DNA from: Nigrospora sphaerica
Lineage: Eukaryota; Ascomycota; Sordariomycetes; Amphisphaeriales; Apiosporaceae
Direction of reading: 5' to 3'
DNA length: 64,000 nt
Assembly (NCBI GenBank): GCA_018287875.1
Contig: JAGVVL010000029.1
Location: 1 to 64,000, forward strand
Shown: positions 1 through 12,641 of the stretch, one piece after another
How the letters are laid out: every line of letters begins with the position of its first letter
Numbering within the stretch: position 1 is the stretch's first letter
Notes under the pieces: generated by a model
What the model saw: only the letters and a program-made list of their open reading frames with translations
Told to the model about the DNA's origin: nothing
Database searches by the model: none
Position numbers and translations under genes: made by a program

Positions 1-372
1 AGGTAACCAATATCGAAACGGTTTAAATAGGAGCGCTAATAGAGGAATACTATTGGTAAAAGCAATGTTAACGCCTTGTGGGTGATTTAATAAGTGCGTC
101 TTCAGTAAAGGAAATCGCCAGGCTTCTCTTTTAAAACTCCACCAGCCAGACAAACTGATCAATGATTCTTGTTGGTCAAAAAATCCACTATTGCCAGCGA
201 TGAACTGAAAAGGAAAAAGATAGACTACGTAAAGCGCACCCATAAAAACGAGCATCATATTCGTTTGAGTAGAAATATTTTGCAATAAATAACTAACGTT
301 CGCCTTTTTGAGTACTCGAAAGAAAGGGGTAATAATTTTTGAGAAGTTAAATAAATCCTGTTTTGACTTCAT
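1..372 (-). CDS. Membrane protein, DUF6311-like, partial (N-terminal part only)
   Basis: An open frame starts with ATG at 372 and runs off the left edge after 124 codons. A hydrophobic segment (residues about 40-57, MMLVFMGALYVVYLFPF) is followed by a polar loop with the motifs SGWWSFKREAWRFPLLKTHL and NHPQGVNIAFTNSIPLLALL. That pattern (W-x-FPLL, NxPxGxxIAFTDSIPL) is what I remember of the DUF6311 family of multi-pass membrane proteins, related in layout to lipid-linked glycosyltransferases. The match is from memory and the C-terminal part lies outside the window, so the family call is moderate and the function unknown. It is divergent from tsaC. Confidence 0.6.
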   Translation of the reverse strand, partial: MKSKQDLFNFSKIITPFFRVLKKANVSYLLQNISTQTNMMLVFMGALYVVYLFPFQFIAGNSGFFDQQESLISLSGWWSFKREAWRFPLLKTHLLNHPQGVNIAFTNSIPLLALLFKPFRYWLP

Positions 373-518
373 GATGACGAAAATATCCTATAATACCTAA
401 TTTACATAAAAGTAATCCTTTTATTATTTAACCATACAGGCTATGGAAGTAAAATGTATAGCACTGGCTCTGAAGCGCTACCGTAAACGCGTTAATTTAT
501 CTCTCTCTTACTTTTTAT

Positions 519-1443
519 ATGATTAATCAAGCTGTTCAGTTACTTAAAAGAGCCAGGTAGTCGCTTTTCCTACCGACACTGTTTACGGGTTAGGGGCTTT
601 AGCCACCGATACTGTGGCAGTGAATAAATTATTTAAAATAAAACACCGTCCTTTAGATAAACCCTGTAGCCTTTTATTGCCAGATATCTCTCATCTTAAG
701 GATTGGGTAGATCACATAACACCAGAAGTTTTACGTTTAATACAAGCATTTTGGCCTGGCCCCTTAACGCTTTTGTTGAAGGCAGGAAAAAGGCATTAGA
801 AAACCCCTGTAGTGCTTTAGGACGAGTTGGGTTGCGTATACCAGCCCATCCGGTCGCCCTGCAACTATTAAAGGAGTTAAACGACGCGTTAGTTGTCTCT
901 TCCGCTAATGTGAGTGGTCGTTTTAGTCTCACCACAGAAAGTGCCGTACAAGCCGAGCTAGGGGATGCGGTATCCATTATTCTAAAAGGAGACAATGCTT
1001 GTTTAGGAGGTATTGAATCGACTGTGTTGGATATGACCAAAATAGTGCCTGTGATACGGCGGGTCGGGGCTATTTCTTCTAAGCGGATTGAAGAAGTACT
1101 ACAGCAGCCAGTCCAGGTTGAGAGTACGCATGCTTTAAAGCCTCAACAAATCGATTGTGATATACAATGGATACAGGATGTACAGCAGTTGAACCGATGG
1201 CATTTGAATCAAAAGAAAACAGCGCTTTTGTATTATACTAATAAACCTTCAGGAATTTCGACGGCTATAAAGTGTATTGCCATGCCGAATCATCCGATTG
1301 AGTATCAACGTATGATGTATCATGTGCTACATCAATTGATGCAAGAAGCATATGAACTGCTTTTGATTCAATCTGTTCCTAAAGAAGAGCATTGGGAGGG
1401 CATCAAGGCCTGTATCAATCAATGGTGTCTTAATCCTATATAA
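519..1443 (+). CDS. tsaC: L-threonylcarbamoyladenylate synthase (Sua5/YrdC type)
   Basis: It makes threonylcarbamoyl-AMP from threonine, bicarbonate and ATP, the first step of t6A37 modification of ANN-decoding tRNAs. Seen: start ATG at 519, VAFPTDTVYGLG near the N-terminus, KHRPLDKPCSLLL, FWPGPLTLLLK, RIPAHPVALQLL and SSANVSG, the usual Sua5 landmarks, then a C-terminal Sua5-like domain of about 100 residues. That tail makes it the long Sua5 form, not the short TsaC form. The frame is broken twice by one missing base each, at the GG run 556-557 and the A run 787-791. Reading across both breaks gives about 308 residues. No clear ribosome binding site precedes the ATG. Confidence 0.85.
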
Positions 1444-1589
1444 AAAGCATTAAACATTGAATATGACTTTTTAAGTATTTAAATCGATCGTATTAGTATA
1501 ATGGAAGGAATATAAAAGAGACTTTACCTTAGATTTATAGGTATTTATGGTATGATAAACTGTTTTAATCCATTCAATCAGAATTTACT

Positions 1590-2374
1590 ATGCACCCTTT
1601 TTTAACTATCGCAGACCGAGCCGCGCGTTTGGCCGGCAAGCGCATTGTTCAAGCTTTTGATAAATACGATCGTTTCAAGGTTTATCGTAAAGAGACTCAT
1701 GAACCAGTCACTGATTTAGATGTATCAGTAGAAAAAATACTGATTGACCAGATTCATGAAGCGTACCCTACTCACAGTATTTTATCCGAAGAGAGTGGCT
1801 TAATACAAAGGGATGAAGATTATCTGTGGATTATTGATCCATTAGATGGAACCACTAATTTTGTAAATGGTTTACGTAATTTTTGTATTTCTATTGCGAT
1901 CCAAAAACAAGGGGTCTTATCCCAAGGGTTGATTTATGATCCGTTAGCCCAAGAAACTTTTTATGTCAATCGAGGGCAGGGGGAATTTTAGAACATCGCC
2001 GGCTAGCCGTATCTAAAAATCAGATGCTAAAAAATACATTAATTTATATGAATAGACCGCCTGTAATCGACAATGAATTAGAGCATTGGTCTTCTGTGAT
2101 GAATCAGTTAGTTAAACATTCAGTCAGCATTAGATTATTTGGTTCGGCAGCCTTAGGGTTAGCGTATGTAGCAGCAGGTCGGCTAGATGCCTTTATTTCG
2201 CTGGCTCCACTTAAACCATGGGATATGAGCGCAGGGGCTTTATTGGTTAAAGAATCAGGGGGAAGTTTATTTGATATTAAAGGAAACAACCAATACTTTG
2301 AAAATGGCCAACTAATTGCGACAAACGGTTTATTGGATAAAGCTTTAATGAAAATTATTGACAAAACCCCTTGA
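1590..2374 (+). CDS. suhB: Inositol-1-monophosphatase family protein
   Basis: It hydrolyses inositol monophosphate; in gammaproteobacteria SuhB also acts in rRNA transcription complexes. Both metal-binding signatures are visible: SEES with DPLDGTTNFVNG at about residues 70-95, and WDMSAGALLVKESGG in the C-terminal half. One missing G in the run 1979-1983 stops the first frame, and the downstream frame continues with LEHRRLAVSKN. Read through, it has about 262 residues, normal for the family. The stop codon lies inside the heat-shock promoter of the following grpE. Confidence 0.9.
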
Positions 2375-2397
2375 ATTAAAAAAATTGGACCCCACCT
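2370..2397 (+). promoter_or_regulatory. Sigma-32 (heat-shock) promoter of grpE-dnaK-dnaJ
   Basis: CTTGAA at 2370-2375 is followed by a 14-base spacer and CCCCACCT at 2390-2397, one base off the RpoH -10 consensus CCCCATNT. It lies about 45 bases upstream of the grpE ATG and overlaps the suhB stop codon. Location and motif agree with known control of grpE/dnaK operons by sigma-32. Confidence 0.78.
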
Positions 2398-2440
2398 TTG
2401 AGAAGTAGCACCCAAAATTAATCATTGAATGAGAAGTATT

Positions 2441-3054
2441 ATGGCTGAAGAAAAAGAAGTCTCTCAATTAGGAGAAAAAACAAAAAACCAGATAGTAAAT
2501 GGAAAAAAATGCGAGAACAAAATCAAGAAGCAAATGCTGAGCATGTGGTTAAGGCAGAAGGCCATGCCGATGAAGGAGCAGAGCCGATAGACGAAATCAA
2601 TGATAACAGCGAAACGGTTCATGCCAAGCAGCAAGAAGAGATAGAAAAGCTTAGAAAAGAACTGCAATATCTCTTAGCGGACTTGCAAAATGCAAATCGT
2701 AGACACCGCATTGAGCGTGATACTATTAAGGAATACGCACCTTGTGACGTGATAGAAGCACTCTTTCCTTTGATAGACGGCTTAGAAGCAGAAAGTCAAG
2801 CCAATCAAGAAGGAGGTAGGCAACATATCTTAGATCTGATGCGTTCAAGCCTTGATAAACTTGGTGTGAAAACCTTAAATCCAGAGGTCGGAGAAGCATT
2901 TGATCCGCACTTACACGCTGCGATTGCTAAAGAAAAACCAGAAGATGCAAATCAAGCAGACAATACTATCCTTAAGGTAGTACGCAAGGGTTATCAATTG
3001 CATGATCGAGTATTGCGTGCTGCGATGGTCGTCGTTAGTCACGTTGAGGACTAA
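2441..3054 (+). CDS. grpE: GrpE, nucleotide exchange factor of DnaK
   Basis: GrpE releases ADP from DnaK in the heat-shock chaperone cycle. The likely start is ATG 2441. An acidic, charged N-terminal region is followed by a coiled coil (HAKQQEEIEKLRKELQYL, residues about 70-90) and the C-terminal beta domain with FDPHLHAAIA and GYQLHDRVLRAAMVVV, the family signature. One missing A, somewhere between 2473 and 2508, separates the first roughly 20 codons from the rest. The exact run cannot be decided because the region is A-rich throughout. Length across the break is about 205 residues. The gene opens the heat-shock operon. Confidence 0.9.
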
Positions 3055-3128
3055 CCCTATTGAAAAATAGGACAAAGGTATTAATTTAAATGATGTCACT
3101 TTAATCAAAATAGAACGGGAAATTTGTT

Positions 3129-5078
<1,950 letters not shown>

Positions 5079-5085
5079 TTTTCTT

Positions 5086-6239
5086 ATGGCTCAACTTGAT
5101 TTTTATAAAATATTAGGAGTAGCGTCAAACGCTACTCCAGATGAAATAAAGACTGCATATCGTAAAAAAGCGATGCAACTACATCCAGATCGTCAGCATG
5201 CTTCTAAAGAAAATAAAACGAAAGAGCAACTGCAAGCTGAGTTTTCGGAACTAGGCAAGGCTTATGAAGTCTTATCCGATCCTAAAAAACGTAGCTTATA
5301 TGATGCGGGTAAGTTAGATGAGCAAGGTGGCTGGGGTGGACAATCCAGTCCCTTTGATTTTGAAGAAGCGTTTGGCGACTTTGGTGATTTATTTGGCAAT
5401 ATCTTTGGAGGAAGACGTAGTAGTGGCCGTTCAAGCTATCAAGTGAGAGGTGCTGACTTACGGTATACCCTCTCCCTTAGCTTAGAAGAAGTGGTATTTG
5501 GTTGTAATCCCACCATACAAGTCACGCGACTCGGACGCTGTAGCGCTTGTGAAGGTACGGGATCACGTGAAAAAGCCAAACCCTCTCATTGCCAGGGGTG
5601 TCAAGGTAGGGGTCAGGTGTATATGCAAAGAGGCCCGTTTAGTATCCAACAAACCTGTCCAGATTGTAACGGGCAAGGTGTTTATATTACTAAACCCTGT
5701 AGCAGCTGTCGTGGAACGGGTCAAGCTCGCGAAACTCGTAGCTTATCCGTTAAAATTCCTGTTGGAGTTTCAGAAGGCGATCAAGTTCGTCTTGCAGGCG
5801 AAGGAGAAGCTGGGGTACGAGGGGGAGCGCCAGGAGATTTATACGTTCAAGTACATATTACGGCACATCCTTTGTTTACTCGCAAAGACAACCACTTATT
5901 AGCTCAGATGCCTGTCAGTTATACGACTGCAACGTTAGGGGTGAAGTGGAAGTGCCAACATTGACTGGTAAAGTGAAAGTGCATATTCCTAAAGGGACAC
6001 CAAATGGTAAAGTGTTTAAACTAAAAGGAAAGGGCGTGCCTAATATTAATAGAAGTGGGGCTGGAGACTTATTTTTAACTTTAATGGTAGAAGTGCCTTC
6101 TAATCTTAATAAAGAGCAAATAGAATTATTGCAACAGTTTGAATCTAGTTTACAACAAAGTAATAGCTTGCATTACCCTAGTATTAAGCAGTGGTTTACT
6201 TCTATTAAAAGCTTCTTCACACCTAAAGATAAAAACTAA
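5086..6239 (+). CDS. dnaJ: Co-chaperone DnaJ (Hsp40)
   Basis: DnaJ stimulates the DnaK ATPase and delivers substrates. The domains in order are a J domain with the HPD motif (LHPDRQ), a Gly/Phe-rich linker, a zinc domain with all four CxxCxGxG motifs (CSACEGTG, CQGCQGRG, CPDCNGQG, CSSCRGTG) and the C-terminal substrate domain. One missing G in the run 5938-5941 shifts the frame at LGGEVEVP, and the next frame completes the protein. Length is about 384 residues. It starts 8 bases after the dnaK stop and surely shares its transcript. Confidence 0.95.
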
Positions 6240-6241
6240 TA

Positions 6242-6718
6242 ATGAATACTCGAGTACCAATGACTCCTAGCGGAGAAAAAGCGCTTAGGGAGATGCTAGC
6301 AGATACAAGTAAAAAAATAGAGGAAGTGGCCGATAAAATTGCGCATGCTAGAGGGTTTGGAGATTTAAGTGAAAACGCGGAATATACCTCTGCTAAGCAA
6401 GAGCAAGCCTTGCTAATGAAGTCCTCTCAATCGTTAAGGGAAAAGCTTCGTAATAGTCAGATTATTGATCCGGCTAAGTTACCTAGAAATGGAAAGGTAG
6501 TGTTTGGTACGACGGTCCATCTAAACAATATCACTAACCAAGAGAAACGTGTGTTGCAGATTGTAGGGGAAGAAGAGTCTGATGTGAATAAAGGAAAAAT
6601 TTCCTTTAGTTCGCCCATCGCTCGCGCAATTATTGGTAAAAAAGAAGAAGATATGGTTGAAGTGAGCACATTAGAAGGTATGAAAACATTTGTGATCAGC
6701 AAAATAGAATACCTTTAA
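6242..6718 (+). CDS. greA: Transcription elongation factor GreA
   Basis: GreA rescues backtracked RNA polymerase by stimulating transcript cleavage. The frame is intact at 158 residues, the family length. An N-terminal coiled coil carries the conserved acidic tip motif GDLSENAEY, and the C-terminal FKBP-like domain includes FSSPIARAIIGK. It starts 3 bases after dnaJ, so greA is probably the last gene of the heat-shock transcript. It converges on the PilX-like gene with a gap of 5 bases. Confidence 0.95.
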   Translation: MNTRVPMTPSGEKALREMLADTSKKIEEVADKIAHARGFGDLSENAEYTSAKQEQALLMKSSQSLREKLRNSQIIDPAKLPRNGKVVFGTTVHLNNITNQEKRVLQIVGEEESDVNKGKISFSSPIARAIIGKKEEDMVEVSTLEGMKTFVISKIEYL

Positions 6719-6723
6719 TATTA

Positions 6724-7272
6724 TTATAACTGACACCAAGCGCAACGACCTGCTTGACGTTCTGATAAACTAAAGTCACAGGCTACACCAGAAGGTACTG
6801 CCACAATGCTTTGAAGCTGAACCACATGATCTAGGTTATTTCCTCTCATCGGTTTGGCGGTGGCTGTTAGTTCATAATAATAACCTTTATTTCGAATAGG
6901 GGTTACGCAAAACGATCTAGGTAGCTGTATGGCTTCAAGCGTAATATAATAATCCATATAGGTAACAGGAGATAACCGAAAGGGTTGATTGGAGGGAACA
7001 GTTTTATGAAGCATTAAGGTGCTTAACTCTTTTTCCCCTGCTAATAAACCTATTTCTGCTATCTCAAATTGTTGAGTGTTGTTAAAAGCGTGTTGCGTTA
7101 ATTTAAGATGCGTGCAGTGCAAGGATGAGAAGTAAGTGACTAATCCTGTCATTAGCATGATCATCGACAAAGTGATGAGCAACACCATGCCACTTTCTTC
7201 TTTATATTTTATAGTCGCCGATTTTTTATTGCTCAATAAAAAGCAGCGACATATTTGATTTAAACGACACAT
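6724..7272 (-). CDS. PilX-like type IV pilus assembly protein
   Basis: 182 residues. A short basic N-terminus leads to EESGMVLLITLSMIMLMTGLV, the prepilin-like Gly-Met-hydrophobic stretch seen in PilX/PilX_N minor pilus proteins, followed by a conserved-looking helix ending in AEIGLLAGEKEL. Two CxxC-like cysteine pairs sit near the C-terminus (AGRCAWCQL). No other pilus gene is nearby. PilX proteins belong to the minor pseudopilin set that primes pilus assembly. Family membership is inferred from the N-terminal helix and the E-x-A helix after it; the C-terminal half is not recognisable. Confidence 0.6.
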   Translation of the reverse strand: MCRLNQICRCFLLSNKKSATIKYKEESGMVLLITLSMIMLMTGLVTYFSSLHCTHLKLTQHAFNNTQQFEIAEIGLLAGEKELSTLMLHKTVPSNQPFRLSPVTYMDYYITLEAIQLPRSFCVTPIRNKGYYYELTATAKPMRGNNLDHVVQLQSIVAVPSGVACDFSLSERQAGRCAWCQL

Positions 7273-7279
7273 ATTATCA

Positions 7280-8727
7280 ATGTTAGATCAGTCATTACAG
7301 TTAGCTCGTGAAGCGTTATTATCACCGACTTCTTTAACGGATAGCCAGCTCGCTACCTTAATAGAATATTTGCATGGACACAAAGTTGATGACGCGGACC
7401 TTTATTTTCAGAGTATACATCATGAAGCCTGGAGTCTAGAAAACGGACTGGTTAAAAATGGTCAATTTGATATTGAACAGGGTGTGGGCATGCGGGCAAT
7501 TAGTGGTAGCCAAGTCGGTTTTTCATACTCTCAAAGCTTATATTTTGATGATTTAATGCAAGCTGCAAAAACAGCGCGCGGTATTGTTCAAAGGGATGGA
7601 TCAAGTCATCCTAGATTAATAAAAACAAATAAGCCCTATCCCGGACTATACTCAGTCAGTAGTCCACTAACCTCAGTAGATGATCAAGAAAAATTAGCCT
7701 TATTATACCCATTAGATGCACTCGCTAAAGGGATGAGTCAATGGATTACAAAATTCAATGCAAGTATTCAAGCTCAACATGAGATTATATTATTAGTCTG
7801 TGGAGACGGGCGCTTAATGGCTGATATTCGACCAATGATCAGATTACAAGTACGCGCGATTGCAGAACGTCACGGTGTTCGAGAATCTGGTTATGCGGCA
7901 GAGGCGTTAAGAGGTAACTATAGGGATTTTATTGATCATGGTGTGTCTCACCAATTAGTCGAAGAAGCGGTTCAGCACGCTCTTCTCAACTTAGATGCTA
8001 AACCTGCCCCAGCAGGCTCCATGCCCGTGGTATTGGGTCCAGGGGGCCAGGTGTTTTAATTCATGAGGCGGTTGGGCATGGATTAGAAGGCGATTTTAAT
8101 CGTAAAGGTAGTTCTGCTTTTAGTCAAAAGATAAATCAGCCTGTCGCTAGTGATTTATGCACTATTGTAGATAATGGGACTTTACCTGGGCATTGTGGCT
8201 CTTTAAATATAGATGATGAGGGAACGCCCACTCAAAATACTACTTTAATTGAAAATGGCATACTAAAACAGTATATGCAAGACAATCTGAATGCAAAACT
8301 AATGCATACGCAATCTACTGGTAATGGACGCCGTGAATCCTATAGACACTTACCGATGCCACGGATGACCAATACTTATATATTACCGGGAAAAGACAAT
8401 CCTAGTGATATTATTGCCTCTGTGAATTATGGATTATATGCGGCTGAATTTTCAGGCGGTCAAGTCGATATTACGTCTGGTAAATTTGTTTTTTCTGCTT
8501 CTAAAGCTTTTTTAATTCAAAATGGAAAAATCACTCATCCTGTTAAAGGCGCAACTTTAATTGGCAATGGCCCAGATGTGTTAAATCGGGTCTCTGCAGT
8601 GGGTAATGACTTAAAAATAGAGAAAAATGGATGGTGTGGCAAAGAAGGGCAAACTGTTCCAGTATCAGTAGGTCAACCTACTTTAAAAGTGGATTACTTA
8701 ACCGTTGGAGGGACCGTACAACGTTAG
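7280..8727 (+). CDS. tldD: Metalloprotease TldD
   Basis: TldD is the catalytic subunit of the TldD/TldE (PmbA) zinc protease, which degrades unfolded peptides and matures some peptide antibiotics. The zinc site [11 protein letters not shown] is read just after the frame break at the G run 8042-8046 (one G missing). Other TldD landmarks are [20 protein letters not shown] in the first half, and [20 protein letters not shown], a motif near the C-terminus. Full length is about 482 residues, as expected. The zinc motif separates it from PmbA/TldE, which lacks it. Confidence 0.92.
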
Positions 8728-9665
8728 TTAGAAGAAATAAATTCTTGAATATGCTTTTTAAGATTACTTAATAAGTGATTGTCATGGGCATAAAAAGGAG
8801 TGATTTCTGGCCAACCCCGTAACCAAGTTAATTGTCGTTTTGCCAATTGGGAAGTCGCGATGCTAATACGTGATTTTAGGGTATCAAGATTGAATTTACC
8901 TTCAAAATAATCCCATATTTGTCGATATCCAATGGCTCGATAAGCAGGCAAGTGAGGATGATTTTTTAATTGAGCGTATAATGATTGTGCTTCCTCTATT
9001 AACCCTTCTGCTATCATTTGTGCACATCGAAGCTCAATATTTTTCTTAATATTTCTCGATTTTCTGGATATAAACCAATCCAAAGTGTTTTATAAGGAAA
9101 ATTTGATTGCGTCTTATTTTGTAGTTGGCTTAAGGGTGTTTTCGATAAATGATAAACAAGTAAAGCTCTTTCGATGCGTTGTCTATCTTGCACATGTAAT
9201 CGGTCTGCGATATTCGGATCATATTGCTGTAACTGTTTGTATAGCGTCTCTACACTCAGTTGACTGAACTCTCTTTTAAGGAGGCAGCTTCGCTATATTC
9301 ATGATCATTAGGCAAGCTAGCTAGACCCTGGCGCAAGGTATTAAAATACATCATTGTTCCCCCTACTAATAAGGGAATCCTTTGATGACTTAAGCTCTTT
9401 TGGATTAAAGGTTGTATGTCTCTAAAAAATCTCCTGCAGAATAAGCTTCCATAGGATCACGAATATTAACTAATCCATGAGGAATGCGATTGAGTGTTAA
9501 AAGATCAGGTTTGGAGGTACCAATGTCCATTTGTCGATAGACCATCACTGAGTCCACACTAATAATATCACAGGGCAGTATTTCAGAGAGGTTAATGGCC
9601 ACTTGGCTTTTACCCACAGCAGTGGGACCCGCCAAACAAATGACAGGTAGACTCTCTGTCTTCAT
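8724..9665 (-). CDS. miaA: tRNA dimethylallyltransferase MiaA
   Basis: MiaA adds the isopentenyl group at A37 of UNN-decoding tRNAs. The N-terminus has the P-loop [14 protein letters not shown] and [16 protein letters not shown], and the middle has the GGT substrate loop and RQRIERAL. The C-terminus has [13 protein letters not shown] and [13 protein letters not shown]. Three single-base losses, at the runs 9424-9429, 9274-9277 and 9040-9044, cut the frame, but the pieces join without missing residues into a protein of about 313 residues. Its ATG overlaps the trmB stop (ATGA), suggesting translational coupling. Confidence 0.92.
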
Positions 9666-10324
9666 TTAGTGAACACCAAATAAAATAAAGGATGTTGTAG
9701 TTTTTTAGCGCGCTTCTCAAATTTTGTTTCCGGTATATGAGAAGGGCGTTCAGAAAATCCCTGGTTGATAGAAGTATTAGCAAAACGAGACTGAGTCAGT
9801 ACGTATAACATTTGTTGAGCATAATGTGCTGAATCAGTTGCTAGATATAATTTGCCGTTGGTTTCTAGGGCATCATATAGTAATTCTACAAAGTCTTTTT
9901 GAATTAAACGGCGTTTATGATGTCGACTTTTATGCCAAGGATCAGGAAATAAAATTTGGATATTTTGAATACTATGGTCAGATACTACGCTTTTTATTAA
10001 ATCTACCGCGTCTCCTTCGAGTAATTTTATATTTTTTAGAGAAGCCTCTTGTATATTATATAGCAGTTTTTTAATGCCTGTTCGATATACTTCAATCCCT
10101 AGATAGTTTTGAGTAGGGTCAGATTGGGCTTGAGCAAATAATGAATCTCCATCCCCAAATCCAATTTCCATGGTTAAAGGTTTCACTTGAGTAAAGTGTT
10201 GTATCAGTGAAGTTGAAGGTTCTTTTGTGCTAATCCCATATATTTTCCATAATGCCTCTGGGAAGCGTTGAGTAGATCGCCGTTCTCGACGTACAAAACT
10301 GACAATAGGTTTATAATTTTCCAT
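9662..10324 (-). CDS. trmB: tRNA (guanine-N7-)-methyltransferase TrmB
   Basis: TrmB methylates G46 in the variable loop of tRNA. The frame is intact at 220 residues. The SAM-binding site is MEIGFGDGDSLFAQA. The catalytic signature is LFPDPWHKSRHHKRRL, unique to this family, and the C-terminal motif is SHIPETKFEKRAK (family: T-K/RFExRG). It lies directly upstream of miaA with overlapping stop and start, so two tRNA-modification genes share a transcript. Confidence 0.95.
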   Translation of the reverse strand: MENYKPIVSFVRRERRSTQRFPEALWKIYGISTKEPSTSLIQHFTQVKPLTMEIGFGDGDSLFAQAQSDPTQNYLGIEVYRTGIKKLLYNIQEASLKNIKLLEGDAVDLIKSVVSDHSIQNIQILFPDPWHKSRHHKRRLIQKDFVELLYDALETNGKLYLATDSAHYAQQMLYVLTQSRFANTSINQGFSERPSHIPETKFEKRAKKLQHPLFYLVFTK

Positions 10325-10395
10325 TTATTGAAAATATTCTTTTTGAAAGTGCAGCCTTGTCAAACAGTATAGAAAAATCATATAAGTAGTAATGG

Positions 10396-11675
10396 TTAGG
10401 CTCGCTGAGATATATCAGGATTGGCATCATTAGATTGAATGCAATAAGTTAACAAAGCAGCTAAAACAAATCCAACCGGTAAAATACTGAGGGCATAGGT
10501 AAACCCTTCCGCAGAAAAATGAATCAAGCCATCTGCTTTAGAAAGAATAGAAGAACGATCTAATAAATATCCAATAATCGGTTGCGATAAACCGCCCCCT
10601 AGCATAATAATTAAGTTAATTACCGCAAATGCAATACCTGAAATACTATCGCGATAAAAATTGCGTGCAATAGTAAATACAGTAACTTGTACCGAACTAA
10701 AACATCCAAATAAGAATAGTAAAATCATTAAATATGCTTTTGAGAGCTCTGGAGCATACAAGATAAGACTAAAACACATGCCCGCTAATATGGTATTAAG
10801 TCTAATAAAATTAGGCAAATAATTTGCTTTACATTGGCTTGCTATAAATCCCATCATTGGGCTTCCGATGCCCCAACCTAAAAAGATTAAAGCATTATAA
10901 TCTGCTGCTTGTTGTGGACTAAAATGATAGGTTTCAATTAGATAAGGAATACCCCATACTTCCGCAAAAGCAGTGAGTGATAAGAATAATGCACATCCAA
11001 TTATACCTAGTACCCACATTTTAGCATCCATGACTAAGGCTCTAATCGCTGCTTGATAACGCCTGTTATTCATAGGGTTATCTGGACTGCTAGATTCCTC
11101 AATCGAACGTTCTGGAATAAAGTAGTATAGTAATGTTGTTAATACAAGGCCAATTGTAACAGCCCCCATGAGTAAATGATAAGTGCCTATACGATCTATT
11201 AAATGGATTAAAGTCATATTGCCTATCATGGCCCCTATCATTCCTAGACTAGTCGTTAAACCAGTGATAAATGAAAAATAATGGCTAGGGAACCATAAAG
11301 TGGCTAATTTCATAACCCCTACAAAAGCAAATGCGGAGCCAAAACCGATCATTAATCGTCCAGTATAAGCAATATAGAAGCTACTACTACTAAATCCGTA
11401 TGCGCCTATTGCACACAGCAAACAAGCCATGGCAAGTACTTTCCCAGGATTTTTCGATCCATAAGAATACCCGCCGGTATTTGCATGGGGACATAAGTGT
11501 AATAGTAAGCCGCAGCGAGATTACCAAAGGCTAATCCATTCATCATGAATAGATTACGCAAATAATCTGTCATGACACTTGGTAAAATACGTAATAAGTA
11601 TTCGTAGCAATAAAAAGCAGAGGCAAGCGTCCAGATGACCCAGCCTAAAACAATAGGGTAATATTTTTGTAGCAT
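10396..11675 (-). CDS. Major facilitator superfamily transporter
   Basis: An MFS permease of about 426 residues with 12 predicted membrane segments. The N-terminus (GWVIWTLASAFYCYEYLLRI) and the loop PAGILMDR after helix 2 fit the motif-A loop of the sugar-phosphate/hexuronate branch of the MFS. One missing A in the run 11450-11454 breaks the frame after LMDRK, and the second frame carries the remaining ten helices. The substrate cannot be told from sequence. Similar single-copy MFS proteins are frequent in Legionella and Coxiella (established knowledge, family level only). No neighbour gives a hint of the substrate. Confidence 0.82.
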
Positions 11676-11743
11676 AGATAGGTAGGTGCTAGACTTTATT
11701 CCTTTAAAGTACTATGAGAAGGAGAGAAGAGGTTGAAAACCAA

Positions 11744-12019
11744 TTAGCTCATATCGCTAAGGCTAAAGTCTTTGAATAATTGTTCTCGAGCGCTTTGTTT
11801 GCTACTTGGGCTGTAGGTAGTGGCACTAGTTAAACAATATCCACAACGCTCAGTACTAAGTGTTTCTTGATCCATCGTAGATAATATATTGAACTGTTTT
11901 CCACAGCGACATTGTATATCTACACTACGTAATTTGGGATGCGTATTTTTTTCATAGGTTGTTTTAATCGTTTTAAATTGATACATATTATATAAAAGAC
12001 ATACCATGATGTAAATCAT
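11744..12019 (-). CDS. Ribosomal protein L31-like zinc-ribbon protein
   Basis: 91 residues. After a hydrophobic leader of about 20 residues that looks like spurious 5' extension, THPKLRSVDIQCRCGKQFNI and later CGYC match the first half of ribosomal protein L31, with its HP, CxCG and CxxC zinc ligands. The second half, normally HPFYTGKQ followed by a basic tail, is replaced by TSATTYSPSSKQSAREQLF. A start at ATG 11986 would give 81 residues and a more normal N-terminus. It may be a divergent L31 (rpmE) or a paralogue that kept only the ribbon. No strong ribosome binding site decides the start. Confidence 0.5.
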   Translation of the reverse strand: MIYIMVCLLYNMYQFKTIKTTYEKNTHPKLRSVDIQCRCGKQFNILSTMDQETLSTERCGYCLTSATTYSPSSKQSAREQLFKDFSLSDMS

Positions 12020-12086
12020 CTCCTATTCTCTCTTCTTTTGCTCCTATTTATCCTTTATTCATTAAGAAGATATCCTGAGAAATCTT

Positions 12087-12491
12087 CTATTGTGCTGTAT
12101 CACCTGGAAGGTCAACTGGTTGCAAGGCCTTTTGAAAATTTAGATAACTGACTGGTTTGGTAAATATAAAGGAAGGATGGTAGTCAAGTTGTAATTTTTT
12201 TAATATTTTCTCATCACCATGCGCGGTGACTACAATAATAAATAAAGGTTCCATTCTTTTAGCGTCATCCTCGCGAACTTTCTCTAGTACTTGTTCTCCA
12301 TTCATATCTGGCAAGCCAAGATCTAATATAACAGCGCAAAAATCCTGTTTTTGAATTAGTTTTAACGCACTTTCTCCTGTAGGTGCAATCGTCACTTCAA
12401 ATTTCAGTTTCGTTAAAAAATAAGTATGTATTTTTTGCGCTACTTTATCATCTTCTACCAGTAAAATTTTTCGATTAGTTTCTCGTAACAT
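12087..12491 (-). CDS. Standalone response regulator receiver (CheY-like)
   Basis: 134 residues forming one receiver domain. The acidic pair is in ILLVEDDKVA, the phospho-acceptor Asp in VILDLGLPDMNG, the switch Thr in IIVVTAHG and the conserved Lys-Pro in FIFTKPVS. There is no output domain. The last about 12 residues are a short polar tail. No histidine kinase lies in the window, so the partner is unknown. Such proteins act as CheY-like messengers or in phosphorelays. Function is inferred from the domain only. Confidence 0.88.
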   Translation of the reverse strand: MLRETNRKILLVEDDKVAQKIHTYFLTKLKFEVTIAPTGESALKLIQKQDFCAVILDLGLPDMNGEQVLEKVREDDAKRMEPLFIIVVTAHGDEKILKKLQLDYHPSFIFTKPVSYLNFQKALQPVDLPGDTAQ

Positions 12492-12611
12492 ATTTTCTTA
12501 TCTCTTTACGTTTTCATTGAATACTCTACCCGCCAATATATAAAAATCTTAAATTTTTTATAGAGCAAATTTTTCTGGAAAAACAGGAAAAATAATCATT
12601 TTAACCATTTT

Positions 12612-12641
12612 TTGACAAAAAAGTTAAAAAGAGCATTTAAT
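12612..12641 (+). promoter_or_regulatory. Candidate sigma-70 promoter upstream of comEC
   Basis: A perfect TTGACA at 12612-12617 is followed, after 18 bases, by TTTAAT at 12636-12641, within the 366-bp AT-rich gap between the receiver gene and comEC. The rest of this gap (12492-12857) shows no gene. In so AT-rich a stretch the -10 element alone is weak evidence; the exact -35 makes it worth noting. Confidence 0.35.
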
